From contig NZ_QHKZ01000001.1 of NCBI RefSeq assembly GCF_003194585.1, positions 496,001 through 560,000 of the forward strand: DNA of 64,000 nt. The letters run 5' to 3'. The number at the start of each line of letters is the position of its first letter. The stretch's first letter is position 1. This DNA is from Nocardioides daejeonensis. Lineage in GTDB: Bacteria > Actinomycetota > Actinomycetes > Propionibacteriales > Nocardioidaceae. Shown here piece by piece: positions 8,687-17,123 of the stretch. The notes beneath the pieces are model-generated. The model saw only the letters and a program-made list of their open reading frames with translations, did no database searches and was not told the origin of the DNA. Both the position numbers and the translations under genes were made by a program.

Positions 8687-10204
8687 TCACGCGCCTGTTG
8701 CTGCCTGCGTCCGCAGGTAGGCGACCAGGGTGCCTACCGCCGCTCCGGTACCGCCGTTGGGCACATGCCCGTGAGGGCCACCGGAGTTGAACGACGGGCC
8801 TGCGATGTCGAGGTGGGCCCAGGGCAGGCCGGCGGTGAACTCGCGCAGGAAGCCGGCCGCGTAGAGCCCGCCGCCCCACCGGACCCAGTCGTGCTGGGCG
8901 ATGTCGGCCACCTTCGAGCTCCGCAGCCGGTCGTGCATCTCGGCTGGGATCGGCATCGGCCAGATCGCCTCGCCGGCTTCGTCGGCGGCAGCACGCAGGT
9001 CGGCAACCAGACGGTCGTCGCCCATCACGCCACTGATCTTGTCGCCGAGCGCGACGACCATGTGGCCGGTCAGGGTAGCGACGTCGATGATCTCGTCGGG
9101 CTCCTCCTCGGCAGCGAGCACCAGCGCGTCGGCCAGCACCAGGCGTCCCTCGGCATCGGTGTTGGTGACCTCCACCGTGGTGCCGCCCCGGATGGTGAGC
9201 ACGTCGCCGGGCCGCATCGCGGTGCCGGAGACCATGTTCTCGGCCAGCGGCGCCCAAGCAGTGACCCGGACCGGCAGGCCGGCCCGCGCGATGTGGAAGA
9301 GCACCTGGACCACCGCCGCCGCTCCGGCCATGTCGCTCTTCATGGTCTGCATCGACCCGGCGGGCTTGATCGTGTAGCCGCCCGAGTCATAGGTGATGCC
9401 CTTGCCGACCAGAGCGATGTGCCGCTCGGCACCCTTCGGCGACCAGGTGAGCTTCACCAGCCGCGGCGGCGCGGCGGAACCACCGCCGACGCCGAGGATT
9501 CCGCCGCAGCCGTCGGCGGCGAGACGTTCCTCGTCCCACACCTCCAGACCGATCTTCGGGGCGCCGCGCCCCTTGGTCGTCGCCTTGTGCTGGCTGGTGA
9601 CGAGGTCGACGAACGCGGCGGGGTCGAGGTCGTTGGGAGGAAGGTTCACCCAGTCGCGCGTGGTGTTGACCGCCTCCGCGACACGCAGTGCCTCCTCGAA
9701 CGCCCGCGTGGCCTCCTCCTGACGGGCGAGCGGACTGAGCACGATCACCTCGCCCACCCCGGGCTTCGTCGGCGCCGACTCCTTCTTGTACCGGGTGAAC
9801 GCATAGCCACCCAGCGCGGCGCCCTCGGCCGCCGCGGCCAGCAGGGGCAGCGTCTCCGACGGCACCGCCAGGGCCAGCGTCGCCGCGTTGGGCACCGCGC
9901 GTACGGCGGCACCGGTGGCCCGGCGTACGACGGCAGGGGAGAGGGCATCGGCGTCACCGAGGCCGAGGAAGACCACCAGTGGCGCGTTGACGACACCGCC
10001 GGAGGGGACCTTCGCCACCTCGCCGACCCCGGCCTTGAAGCCGAGGCTCTCGAGCAGGGGCCGCAGCTTGCGGCCCCAGGCCTCGCCGACCTCCTCCGCC
10101 CCGGGAGCGGTCACGATCCCCTTCGCGGTCTTCACCAGACCGACGACCACGGCATCGCTCCGAGTCTTGGCGGGGCTTCCCTTGCGCAGCGTGTACGACG
10201 TCAC
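8687..10204 (-). CDS. pepA: Leucyl aminopeptidase (M17)
   Basis: Cytosolic di-metal aminopeptidase removing N-terminal residues from peptides. 505 aa, full length. The M17 signature NTDAEGRLVLADAL supplies metal and catalytic residues in the C-terminal half. Upstream, GKGITYDSGGYTIKPAGSM carries the first metal-binding lysine and aspartate region. The start is GTG at 10204. A TAGAGT hexamer 7 nt upstream makes a leaderless transcript likely. It diverges from gcvT with a 60-bp shared gap. Confidence 0.95.
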   Translation of the reverse strand: MTSYTLRKGSPAKTRSDAVVVGLVKTAKGIVTAPGAEEVGEAWGRKLRPLLESLGFKAGVGEVAKVPSGGVVNAPLVVFLGLGDADALSPAVVRRATGAAVRAVPNAATLALAVPSETLPLLAAAAEGAALGGYAFTRYKKESAPTKPGVGEVIVLSPLARQEEATRAFEEALRVAEAVNTTRDWVNLPPNDLDPAAFVDLVTSQHKATTKGRGAPKIGLEVWDEERLAADGCGGILGVGGGSAAPPRLVKLTWSPKGAERHIALVGKGITYDSGGYTIKPAGSMQTMKSDMAGAAAVVQVLFHIARAGLPVRVTAWAPLAENMVSGTAMRPGDVLTIRGGTTVEVTNTDAEGRLVLADALVLAAEEEPDEIIDVATLTGHMVVALGDKISGVMGDDRLVADLRAAADEAGEAIWPMPIPAEMHDRLRSSKVADIAQHDWVRWGGGLYAAGFLREFTAGLPWAHLDIAGPSFNSGGPHGHVPNGGTGAAVGTLVAYLRTQAATGA

Positions 10205-10211
10205 CTGGCGA

Positions 10212-10217
10212 ACTCTA
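10212..10217 (-). promoter_or_regulatory. -10 box of pepA
   Basis: TAGAGT on the minus strand, 7 nt before the GTG start of pepA; predicts a leaderless mRNA. It lies back to back with the gcvT -10 box within the same 60-bp gap, so the two promoters overlap and may interfere. Confidence 0.5.
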
Positions 10218-10250
10218 GATCAGGTGCGCAGCAGGGCGATCGGCGTCCGA

Positions 10251-10256
10251 TAGGTT
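10251..10256 (+). promoter_or_regulatory. -10 box of gcvT
   Basis: TAGGTT 8 nt before the ATG of gcvT. The gap to pepA is too short for a glycine riboswitch, and none of its conserved elements is visible, so gcvT is probably transcribed without a leader. Confidence 0.5.
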
Positions 10257-10264
10257 TCGTTGCC

Positions 10265-11413
10265 ATGACAGACGACGCGGGACAGGGATCGGGTCCGACG
10301 GCAGCAGACGAGCCGGTACTGAAGCAGTCGCCCCTGCACGAGCGCCACCAGGCTCTGGGGGCGAAGTTCGCCGGCTTCGGCGGCTGGTCGATGCCGCTGG
10401 AGTACCCGACCGGCGTGGTCAAGGAGCACACCGCCGTCCGTGAGGGCGTGGGCATCTTCGATGTGAGCCACCTCGGCAAGGCGATGGTCTCTGGTCCGGG
10501 CGCGGCCGACTTCATCAACCGCACCCTGAGCAACGACCTCGGCAAGATCGAGGCGGGCCAGGCGCAGTACACCTTGTGCCTCGACGCCGAGTCCGGTGGC
10601 ATCGTCGACGACCTGATCGCCTACCTGCACGACGACGAGCACGTGCTGTTGGTGCCCAACGCCGCGAACTCCGCGGAGGTGCTGCGGCGGCTCGCTGCGG
10701 AGCTGCCCGAGGGAGTGGCGATCGCCGATCACCACGAGCGGTACGCCGTCCTCGCCGTCCAGGGGCCCCAGGCCGACGAGACGCTCGCGAAGCTCGGCCT
10801 GCCGGTCGGACACGACTACATGTCGTTCCTGGAGACGGACTTCCAAGGCGCCGGGACGGTCGTGTGCCGGACCGGCTACACCGGCGAGCGAGGCTACGAG
10901 CTGATCGTCCGCAACGAGGCCGCGGGCGCGTTGTGGGACGCCCTGCTCGAAGCCGGCGCGGAGTTCGGCATCGTGCCGTGTGGTCTCGGCGCTCGCGACA
11001 CGTTGCGCACCGAGATGGGCTACCCGCTACACGGCCAGGACCTCACCCCCGAGGTGAACCCGCTCGAAGGCCGTGTCGGTTGGGCGGTCGGTTGGAAGAA
11101 GCCGGTCTTCTGGGGCCGCGAGACGCTGCTGGCGGCGAAGGAGAAGGGCCCGAGCCGCGTGCTGCGCGGCCTGATCGCGTCCGGCCGGGGCATCCCGAGG
11201 CCGGGCATGAGTGTCAGCCTGACCGCCGACGTACTCCTGTGCGAGGTCACCTCCGGCACCTTCTCGCCGACGCTGCGCAAGGGAATCGGCCTCGCTCTGG
11301 TGCCGACGATAGTCGAGGAGGGCGCGGAGGTCGGCGTCGACATCCGAGGTCGTCGGGAGATCTTCACCGTGGTCAAGCCGCCCTTCGTCGACACCTCCGT
11401 GCGCGAGAGCTGA
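10265..11413 (+). CDS. gcvT: Glycine cleavage system T protein (aminomethyltransferase)
   Basis: Takes the aminomethyl group from lipoylated H protein and gives methylene-tetrahydrofolate and ammonia. 382 aa from ATG 10265; the open frame extends far upstream but only as the antisense of pepA. Motifs include FAGFGGWSMPLEYPTGVVKEHTAVR at the N-terminus, the folate/catalytic Asp in SGGIVDDLIAYL, and CRTGYTGERGYEL. The C-terminal domain carries the TSGTFSPTLRKGIGLALV motif. It stands alone: gcvH and gcvP are not in the window. It depends on the same lipoylation pathway as sucB. Confidence 0.95.
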   Translation: MTDDAGQGSGPTAADEPVLKQSPLHERHQALGAKFAGFGGWSMPLEYPTGVVKEHTAVREGVGIFDVSHLGKAMVSGPGAADFINRTLSNDLGKIEAGQAQYTLCLDAESGGIVDDLIAYLHDDEHVLLVPNAANSAEVLRRLAAELPEGVAIADHHERYAVLAVQGPQADETLAKLGLPVGHDYMSFLETDFQGAGTVVCRTGYTGERGYELIVRNEAAGALWDALLEAGAEFGIVPCGLGARDTLRTEMGYPLHGQDLTPEVNPLEGRVGWAVGWKKPVFWGRETLLAAKEKGPSRVLRGLIASGRGIPRPGMSVSLTADVLLCEVTSGTFSPTLRKGIGLALVPTIVEEGAEVGVDIRGRREIFTVVKPPFVDTSVRES

Positions 11414-11442
11414 ACCGGCCATTCTCGTGGTCGAAGCACTTT

Positions 11443-11485
11443 GATAGGTGGATCGGTGTCTCTAGGTGACGCCGATCCACCTATC
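11443..11485. repeat. Palindrome A flanking the DUF559 gene
   Basis: The left arm GATAGGTGGATCGGTGTC (11443-11460) pairs with 11468-11485 over 18 bp with a single G-T pair, leaving a 7-nt loop. It begins 30 bp after the gcvT stop and ends 12 bp before the DUF559 gene's stop codon. It could serve as a terminator for both convergent genes, but the same palindrome recurs on the other side of the DUF559 gene, which a simple terminator does not explain. Confidence 0.8.
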
Positions 11486-11497
11486 TGCGGGTCTTGT

Positions 11498-12439
11498 TCA
11501 CTGCAGAAGGCAGCGCGGGCACCTGCTCATCGCGCCGGTCCAACCACGCGCCCTGAGCAGCCCGCTCATCCGCTGCGCGGTCAGGCACGGCCGACGAAAT
11601 ATCTGCCCCCAGCCGAGGCGCACGCTGAGCAGGCCGTCAACAGCAGCGTCGAGATCCCGCTCCAGATCATGGTCGCGCGCGGTCGCGCCGGCGTGGTCGA
11701 GACGACCGTCCAGCTCGATCGCGACCCCGTAGTCCGGGTAGAGCCCGTCGCGATAGATCCGACGCCCCGAGAGCGCAGCTGCCTGCCTGACCGCGGTCGG
11801 GAGGCTATGCGCGCGCTCGACCAGCGTGAGGTATCCGTGCTCGAGCACCGAGTGTGTGCCCTGGTCGAGATCCTGGAGCACCTCCAGGATGAATCCTCGA
11901 TGCTTGACCCGGCTGCGTCGCTCCACTGCCGCGCGCAGACGGCCGGGTGTCGTCCGCCGAGCGCCGACGGCACCGCTGAGGGACGCGACCACCTCCAGCT
12001 CGTCGCTCCCGAGGGCGGCGACGTCGACCACGGCTTCGTCGTACCGGATCCGCGGCGGTCCGAGGTTCGTCTGGGCCCACGCCTCGAACTCACTCACCCG
12101 ATGCACCACGATGTCCGGCTGCGCATGCACATGGCGCGCCTGGTCGACGGCGATGTGTATTGGCCCCGAGGTGTCGAGCCGCGTCGCGGTGCCTTCCCAA
12201 GCGATCAGTGCCGATCTACCGTAGAGCGCTGCGCGATCCGCGTAGAGCACGGCGGCCCAGGCGCGCTGGAGCCAGCTGGGCCTGCCGGTGTGGTCGAGAT
12301 AGACGCCCGGATGCACCAGGGTCAGTTCGCGACGACGGAGCAGCCGACGGACCGCCGCAGGCGTGTGGCCGGCCGAGAGCAGTTGGCGACGCGCCACCGC
12401 GCCGGCCTGATCCCGGAGGAGTTCCTGGAGGTCGCGCAT
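11498..12439 (-). CDS. AbiEi-like N-terminal domain plus DUF559 (Vsr-like nuclease) protein
   Basis: 313 residues. The N-terminal ~60 residues (LLRDQAGAVARRQLLSAGHTPAAVRRLLRRRELTLVHPGVYL) match the winged-helix domain of AbiEi-type antitoxins, followed by the middle region common in such proteins. The C-terminus (about 205-290) is DUF559: LYPDYGVAIELDGRLDHA supplies the D...ExD pattern of Vsr/PD-(D/E)XK nucleases. The combination is common in actinobacteria and often called a type IV toxin-antitoxin antitoxin, but no AbiEii toxin gene lies next to it. The gene is alone between gcvT and cobS and is bracketed by two near-identical palindromes. Activity and target unknown. Confidence 0.85.
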   Translation of the reverse strand: MRDLQELLRDQAGAVARRQLLSAGHTPAAVRRLLRRRELTLVHPGVYLDHTGRPSWLQRAWAAVLYADRAALYGRSALIAWEGTATRLDTSGPIHIAVDQARHVHAQPDIVVHRVSEFEAWAQTNLGPPRIRYDEAVVDVAALGSDELEVVASLSGAVGARRTTPGRLRAAVERRSRVKHRGFILEVLQDLDQGTHSVLEHGYLTLVERAHSLPTAVRQAAALSGRRIYRDGLYPDYGVAIELDGRLDHAGATARDHDLERDLDAAVDGLLSVRLGWGQIFRRPCLTAQRMSGLLRARGWTGAMSRCPRCLLQ

Positions 12440-12527
12440 CGCTCAAGCGTGGCTGCTGCAGGGCCCGGGCGCGACGGGGGAGCGAAGCCCTGTGGATAAC
12501 CGCCGTCGAGGCCGTGGAAAGAGGTCA

Positions 12528-12566
12528 GATAGGTGGATCGGTGTCGCTCGGTGACACCGATCCACC
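12528..12566. repeat. Palindrome B flanking the DUF559 gene
   Basis: The left arm is identical over 18 bp to that of the palindrome at 11443. The right arm 12553-12566 pairs perfectly over 14 bp, with the 7-nt loop GCTCGGT differing at two positions from copy A. It lies 89 bp upstream of the DUF559 start codon and 33 bp from the cobS stop. Between it and the gene there is also a perfect TTATCCACA 9-mer (minus strand, 12491-12499). Confidence 0.8.
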
Positions 12567-12598
12567 ACCATCCTCGAACCAGGGGCAGCCCCCGAAGG

Positions 12599-13399
12599 TC
12601 AGAGGCTGCCGCCGAGGGCCGCGGCGAGCAGTGCGGTGGTGAAGGCGATCTCGACGGAGGCGCCGTAGACGTCTCCGGTCACGCCACCCAGTCGGTCCTG
12701 CGCGGTGATCGCGCGCATCAGCCCGCCGAGCATCCCGACCGGGCCGGCGACGCCGAGCCAGAGCAGGCCCTGGTCGGTGAGGTCGCTGCGGCCGGCGGCG
12801 ATGACCGCGCCCGCAACCACGGCCGCCAGGAGCAGGAAGCCGCAGGCCAGCGGAGCCGCCGTGACGCTCTGCGCGACGGTGCGACCGAGGCCGTCGTCGC
12901 GTGCGGGCGGGTAGGCCCGGGTGCCCAGCACCATCAGCACGCCGCGGCTACTCGCGAGGGCGACCAGGAGGACGAGCCCCGCGCCGAAGGTGCCGAACGA
13001 GATCATCACCTGGCTGAGGGCGCCGACCTGGACGAGGAGGGTCAGCAGCAGGGTGACGACGCCGAAGGGGCCGATGTCGGACTTCTTCATGATCACCAGC
13101 GCCTCATCGGCGGGTCTGCCCGACCCCAGGCCGTCCGCGACGTCGGCGAGACCGTCGAGGTGGATGCCGCGTGTCAGCCAGGCCAGCGCGCCGATCAGCA
13201 GTGCTGCGAGCAGGAACGGCGAGACGCCCGGGAAAGCGCGGTCCGCCAGCCACCAGGCAGCGCCCAGCACCGCCGCGAGCACGCCGCCGACGAGCGGCGA
13301 GAGCGCCAACGACCAGCCCGCGACCGTGCGGTCCACCCGCTTCGGCATCGGCACCGGCAGGCGGGTGAGGGTGCCGAGGCTGAGCCACAGCGCGTTCAC
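12599..13399 (-). CDS. cobS: Adenosylcobinamide-GDP ribazoletransferase CobS
   Basis: Integral membrane enzyme joining adenosylcobinamide-GDP with alpha-ribazole in the last part of B12 assembly. 266 aa from GTG 13399, which overlaps the cobU stop codon (GTGA). A much longer open frame continues upstream but is only the cobU antiparallel reading. The family motif GIHLDGLADVADGL holds the metal-binding aspartates, GDVYGASVEI lies near the C-terminus, and about six hydrophobic segments follow the usual topology. It is translationally coupled to the MBL-CobU fusion. Confidence 0.93.
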   Translation of the reverse strand: MNALWLSLGTLTRLPVPMPKRVDRTVAGWSLALSPLVGGVLAAVLGAAWWLADRAFPGVSPFLLAALLIGALAWLTRGIHLDGLADVADGLGSGRPADEALVIMKKSDIGPFGVVTLLLTLLVQVGALSQVMISFGTFGAGLVLLVALASSRGVLMVLGTRAYPPARDDGLGRTVAQSVTAAPLACGFLLLAAVVAGAVIAAGRSDLTDQGLLWLGVAGPVGMLGGLMRAITAQDRLGGVTGDVYGASVEIAFTTALLAAALGGSL

Positions 13400-14754
13400 A
13401 GGCCCACCGTCCGCCCGGCGACGACAAGGCGCACGTCTTCGGTGACGGCCGCGAGCGCCGCGTTGAGCCGGCCCATCTCGTCGCGGAACCGGCGGGTGCC
13501 CGCCGCCTCGGGCACGACACCCTGACCCAGTTCGTTGCTCACTGCCACCACCCGTCGTTCGGTCCGTCGCCATGCCGCTACGAGGTCGGCAACCTCCGCG
13601 GCCACCGCATCCCGTGCCCGGTCGCGCCAGGCGCTGTCGTCCCAGGCGTCGTGGCGATCCATGATCCGGGTCAGCCACAAGGTCAGGCAGTCGATCAGGA
13701 GCGGGCCGCCGGGCGCCTGGAGCAGGGCGACGAGGTCGAGACTCTCGACGGTGCGCCAACGATCGGGGCGCTGCGCCACGTGCTTGGCGATCCGCTCACG
13801 CCACTCCGGGTCGTCGCCGGGCGGGTAGGAGGTGGCCACGTAGGTGACCTCCTCGGCGTCGGCGAGCATCCGCTCCGCCTCGCGGGACTTGCCCGACCGC
13901 GCCCCCCCGAGCACCAGGGTCCGGAGCGGCCCGCGCTCGGGGGCCGGTTGCTCGGCGGCCAGGAGCTCGGCTCCGTCCGGGTGCAGCTCGACACCCCAGG
14001 CGGCGAGCCTGCGTGCCAGCTCGGGGCCGGGTGGATTGTGGTGCGAGAGATGCGTGGCGACCACGCGGGTGCGGTCGGTGATCGCGCCGACCGCACGCAG
14101 CCGGCGTACCTGCTCGGGGAAGGTGGTCAGGTCGAGGTGCTGCGTGCCGTGGTCGCGCTTGTCTCCGAACGACTCCTCCAGCACCACCAGGTCGTACTCC
14201 GCCCCGGTCGTCGCAACCACCGTCTGCTCGGGCAGCGGGCCGGTGTCGGTGGCATAGAGGGTCCGTGAGGTGCCGGCGATGTCGTAGAGGACCGCCTCCG
14301 GCTCGCCGGAGCCGAGGCCGGTGCGGTGGGCCGCAGCAAGCACCCGAACCCGGTGGCTGCCGTGGGTGAACTCGTCGCCGGGACGCACCGCCCGGAACTC
14401 CACGGACGTGTCGGGCGGGAGCCAAGAAGCGGCCGCCTCGACCAGGTCGGGCGGCCCCGCCACCAGCAGCGGACGGTCCGTGCTCCAGGAGCGGTACATC
14501 AGGGTGGCCGGACTGAAGTGATCGCTGTGCTGGTGGGTGTGCAGCACCAGGGAGACGTCGGCCAAGGAGATGCCCAGGCGCTCGGCCGAGAGCGGCACCG
14601 ACGGTGGGCAGTCGAGCAGGACGGTGCCGTCGAGGAGGGCAGCGGACTGCGCGCGGACCCGGCCCGCGAGGCGCTCGGCGACGCAGGAGGCACAGGTGCA
14701 GAAGGCGGCCGGCCAGCCGTCGGCGGCACCGGTGCCCAGCAGTCGAAGAGTCAC
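13396..14754 (-). CDS. cobU: Fusion of PhnP-like metallo-beta-lactamase domain with CobU
   Basis: 452 aa, more than twice the length of a stand-alone CobU (~180 aa). Residues 1-265 are a metallo-beta-lactamase domain with H74-x-H76-x-D78-H79 in LHTHQHSDHF and an N-terminal CxCxxC cluster (C19, C21, C24) like the structural zinc site of PhnP. Residues 277-452 are CobU, the adenosylcobinamide kinase/guanylyltransferase: P-loop GGARSGKS at 283-290, then YVATS, LIDCLTLWLT and VSNELGQGVVPE. The start is GTG 14754. CobU and CobS act in consecutive steps. The MBL half may hydrolyse a phosphate ester in nucleotide-loop assembly or salvage, but its substrate is not known from sequence. Confidence 0.88.
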   Translation of the reverse strand: MTLRLLGTGAADGWPAAFCTCASCVAERLAGRVRAQSAALLDGTVLLDCPPSVPLSAERLGISLADVSLVLHTHQHSDHFSPATLMYRSWSTDRPLLVAGPPDLVEAAASWLPPDTSVEFRAVRPGDEFTHGSHRVRVLAAAHRTGLGSGEPEAVLYDIAGTSRTLYATDTGPLPEQTVVATTGAEYDLVVLEESFGDKRDHGTQHLDLTTFPEQVRRLRAVGAITDRTRVVATHLSHHNPPGPELARRLAAWGVELHPDGAELLAAEQPAPERGPLRTLVLGGARSGKSREAERMLADAEEVTYVATSYPPGDDPEWRERIAKHVAQRPDRWRTVESLDLVALLQAPGGPLLIDCLTLWLTRIMDRHDAWDDSAWRDRARDAVAAEVADLVAAWRRTERRVVAVSNELGQGVVPEAAGTRRFRDEMGRLNAALAAVTEDVRLVVAGRTVGL

Positions 14755-14883
14755 GGGCCCACCCTAGGGATGGCGACCGAGTACGTGGTCAAGAAGGTCA
14801 TGGCCTGCTCCGCCGAGTCCCACCCAGCGGAGGCACGTACTGGATGCGCCGCGCGCGACGGCCGAACCTTCCTCGACACGTAC

Positions 14884-14889
14884 TAGGGT
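14884..14889 (+). promoter_or_regulatory. -10 box of the gene at 14896
   Basis: TAGGGT lies 6 nt before the ATG at 14896, again a leaderless arrangement. It would drive the 14896-thyA-folA run. Confidence 0.5.
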
Positions 14890-14895
14890 GAGCGC

Positions 14896-15150
14896 ATGCT
14901 GCCCGACCAGCCTCCGACGTTCTCCTCGCCTCCGGCTCCCGACCAGCCCTGGCGGTGGCGCCTGCTCGACGAGGGGAGCACGCCGGTCGAGCTCGACGGC
15001 GACCTGGGGTCGCAGACGTTCCCGAGCCAGTCCGACGCCGAGTCGTGGCTTGGCGAGTTCTTCGGCGAGCTCGCGGACGCCGGGGTCGACCAGGTGACCC
15101 TGCTGGAGGCCGACCGCGAGGTCTACGGCCCGATGTCGCTGCACGCCTGA
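14896..15150 (+). CDS. Small acidic conserved protein
   Basis: 84 residues, strongly acidic, no signal peptide or membrane segment. The core ([17 protein letters not shown]...[43 protein letters not shown]) is a conserved actinobacterial family that I know only as hypothetical. It ends 1 bp before the thyA start and is therefore cotranscribed with thyA and folA. Nothing in the sequence points to a reaction. Confidence 0.8.
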   Translation: MLPDQPPTFSSPPAPDQPWRWRLLDEGSTPVELDGDLGSQTFPSQSDAESWLGEFFGELADAGVDQVTLLEADREVYGPMSLHA

Positions 15151-15151
15151 C

Positions 15152-15961
15152 ATGCGGCAGTACCTCGACCTGGTCCAGCGGATCCTCGACGAGGGTGTCG
15201 AGAAGGGTGATCGCACCGGCACCGGCACGCACAGCGTCTTCGGCCACCAGATGCGCTTCGACCTGCGGGCGGGCTTCCCGCTCGTCACCACGAAGAAGAT
15301 CCACACCCGCTCCGTCTTCGCGGAGCTGCTGTGGTTCCTGCGCGGCGACACCAACGTGACCTGGCTGCAGGAGCGCGGCGTCACCATCTGGGACGAGTGG
15401 GCCGACGAGAACGGCGACCTCGGCCCCGTGTACGGCGCGCAGTGGCGCTCCTGGCCAGCGCCCGACGGCAGCCACATCGACCAGCTGGCGCAGGTCATCG
15501 CGCAGATCCGCGACAACCCCGACAGCCGGCGGCACATCGTCTCGGCGTGGAACCCCGCGCAGGTCGACGAGATGGCGCTCCCCCCGTGCCACAGCCTCTT
15601 CCAGTTCTACGTCGCCGAAGACGCCGCCGGAGTGGCTCGGCTCAGCTGCCAGCTCTACCAGCGCAGTGCCGACGTCTTCCTCGGTGTGCCGTTCAACATC
15701 GCCTCCTATGCACTGCTCACCCACATGGTCGCGCAGGTGGCGGGCCTCGAGGTCGGCGACTTCGTGCACACCCTCGGCGACGCCCACCTCTACAGCAACC
15801 ACCTGGAGCAGGCGCGGTTGCAGCTGACCCGGGAGCCGCGCCCGCTGCCGACGCTGTGGCTCGACCCGTCGGTCACCGAGATCGACGCCTTCGAGCTGGA
15901 GCACATCGAGGTGCGCGGCTACGACCCGCACCCGGGGATCAAGGCCCCCATCGCGGTATGA
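15152..15961 (+). CDS. thyA: Thymidylate synthase
   Basis: Methylates dUMP to dTMP using methylene-tetrahydrofolate. 269 aa, similar to the E. coli enzyme in length. Catalytic Cys146 sits in [12 protein letters not shown], the dUMP phosphate is bound by [10 protein letters not shown], and [23 protein letters not shown] carries further conserved residues. The stop overlaps the next gene's ATG by 4 bp, coupling it to dihydrofolate reductase, which recycles the dihydrofolate produced here. Confidence 0.97.
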   Translation: MRQYLDLVQRILDEGVEKGDRTGTGTHSVFGHQMRFDLRAGFPLVTTKKIHTRSVFAELLWFLRGDTNVTWLQERGVTIWDEWADENGDLGPVYGAQWRSWPAPDGSHIDQLAQVIAQIRDNPDSRRHIVSAWNPAQVDEMALPPCHSLFQFYVAEDAAGVARLSCQLYQRSADVFLGVPFNIASYALLTHMVAQVAGLEVGDFVHTLGDAHLYSNHLEQARLQLTREPRPLPTLWLDPSVTEIDAFELEHIEVRGYDPHPGIKAPIAV

Positions 15962-16467
15962 GCGAGCAACTGCCGCCGGACCCGCACCACGTGGAGCTGG
16001 TGGCGGCGTACGCCCGCAACCGGGTGATCGGCGACCACGGACGGATCCCGTGGCACGTGCCGGAGGACTTCGCGCACTTCAAGGCGGCCACCCTGGGCCA
16101 CACGCTGGTGATGGGGCGCGCGACCTTCGACTCGATCGGCCGGCCGCTGCCGGGTCGGACGACGGTGGTGCTCACCTCCGACCGCGCCTGGCGCGCCGAC
16201 GGGGTGTACGTCGCGCATGGGCTCCCTGCCGCGCTGCGGCTGGCCGGCACGCTGCCCGGGCACACGGTGATCGCCGGCGGGGGAGTCGTCTACGAGCAAG
16301 CGCTCCCGTTCGCCACCCACCAGGTGCTCACCGAGATCGACCTCGAGCCGGAGGGCGACGCCCGCTACCCCGAGTTCGATCGCCGCAGGTGGCAGGAGAC
16401 GCGCCGGATGCCCGGCCCCGGCCTCACCTGGGTCTGGTGGCAGCGCGTCCCACAGCACGTCGGGTAG
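15958..16467 (+). CDS. folA: Dihydrofolate reductase
   Basis: Reduces dihydrofolate with NADPH. 169 aa from ATG 15958, which overlaps the thyA stop (ATGA); the longer open frame upstream is a shadow of thyA. The motifs are [24 protein letters not shown] (substrate site, with the catalytic acidic residue after WH-P), [25 protein letters not shown] (NADPH site) and the [13 protein letters not shown] loop. The pair thyA-folA is a classical operon. The convergent neighbour ends 19 bp away. Confidence 0.95.
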   Translation: MSEQLPPDPHHVELVAAYARNRVIGDHGRIPWHVPEDFAHFKAATLGHTLVMGRATFDSIGRPLPGRTTVVLTSDRAWRADGVYVAHGLPAALRLAGTLPGHTVIAGGGVVYEQALPFATHQVLTEIDLEPEGDARYPEFDRRRWQETRRMPGPGLTWVWWQRVPQHVG

Positions 16468-16485
16468 CTGCGCGCGGATCGTGGA

Positions 16486-17067
16486 TCAGCAGTTCGTCTC
16501 GGTCGTGCCTGCGAAGTGCACCGGCTCCGCCTGCACCGCCCGCGATCGCAGGAGGAAGCCGGTCGGCACCCGTGCGGCCGGCACCTGGAGGACGCCGAGC
16601 GCCGTACAGCCGTCGGGGCGGTAGGTGTAGCGGACCGTCACGTCGAGCGTGGAGTCGCGGCCCAGGCGGCGGTCGAGTGGGAAGACGGCGGCCACGCCGC
16701 GGGGGAGGGGGCGCTCCTCGGTGCCATCGATCTGCACCGTCTCGACGCGGACGGCCGCCCCCGCGTCGGGGCCCATCAGCGGGAGGCGGAGTTCGTCGAG
16801 GGTGACGGGCACCCAGGAGTCGTTGCGGATCCGCAGTGCGAGTGTGCAGTCCATCGTGCGACGGAGCTCGACCGCCTGCACCCGCTGGCCGTCCCAGGGG
16901 GCGCGCACGACACGGGTTCCGGAGCAGTCGGGGGAGGCGACCGTCTCGACGGTGACCGCTCCCAGCGCCCGTCCGCCGCCGAACCACCAGCCGCCGACCA
17001 GAGCCAGCACCAGCACTCCGACGAACCACACGCGGCCACTCGTGACCGCTCGCGCCTGCCAACCCAT
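16486..17067 (-). CDS. Membrane-anchored extracytoplasmic hypothetical protein
   Basis: 193 aa. A single N-terminal hydrophobic segment (VWFVGVLVLALVGGWWFGGG, about 13-32) acts as signal anchor without a clear cleavage site or lipobox. The outer domain is beta-rich with four cysteines (in SPDCSG, TMDCTL, PDGCTA and the terminal TNC), which could form two disulfides. No family recognised. It diverges from the LLM oxidoreductase gene and converges on folA. Confidence 0.7.
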   Translation of the reverse strand: MGWQARAVTSGRVWFVGVLVLALVGGWWFGGGRALGAVTVETVASPDCSGTRVVRAPWDGQRVQAVELRRTMDCTLALRIRNDSWVPVTLDELRLPLMGPDAGAAVRVETVQIDGTEERPLPRGVAAVFPLDRRLGRDSTLDVTVRYTYRPDGCTALGVLQVPAARVPTGFLLRSRAVQAEPVHFAGTTETNC

Positions 17068-17123
17068 GGCCGACAGAGTAGGGGCACAGCGGCGCCCTTG
17101 GGGATAGATGCGAGGGTTGAGCC

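Noticed and set aside
10205..10264. Glycine riboswitch before gcvT
   Set aside because: The 60-bp gap is too short and lacks the conserved cores.
8477..10264. N-terminal extension of gcvT by ~600 codons
   Set aside because: It is the antisense of pepA; the true start is ATG 10265 where GcvT homology begins.
12491..12499. Perfect DnaA-box 9-mer TTATCCACA near the DUF559 gene
   Set aside because: A single copy without neighbours is expected by chance in this length, and there is no AT-rich region or other origin feature.
14770..14886. 38-codon frame on the plus strand between cobU and the 14896 gene
   Set aside because: It starts at an ATG but has no ribosome binding site or composition to support it, and its end overlaps the -10 box of the next gene. 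AGTACGTG/CACGTACT repeats (three copies) in the same segment may be regulatory, but I could not tie them to a known site.
14755..14895. Cobalamin riboswitch upstream of the cobU-cobS genes
   Set aside because: The B12-box pattern and the required hairpin arrangement could not be found on the minus strand.
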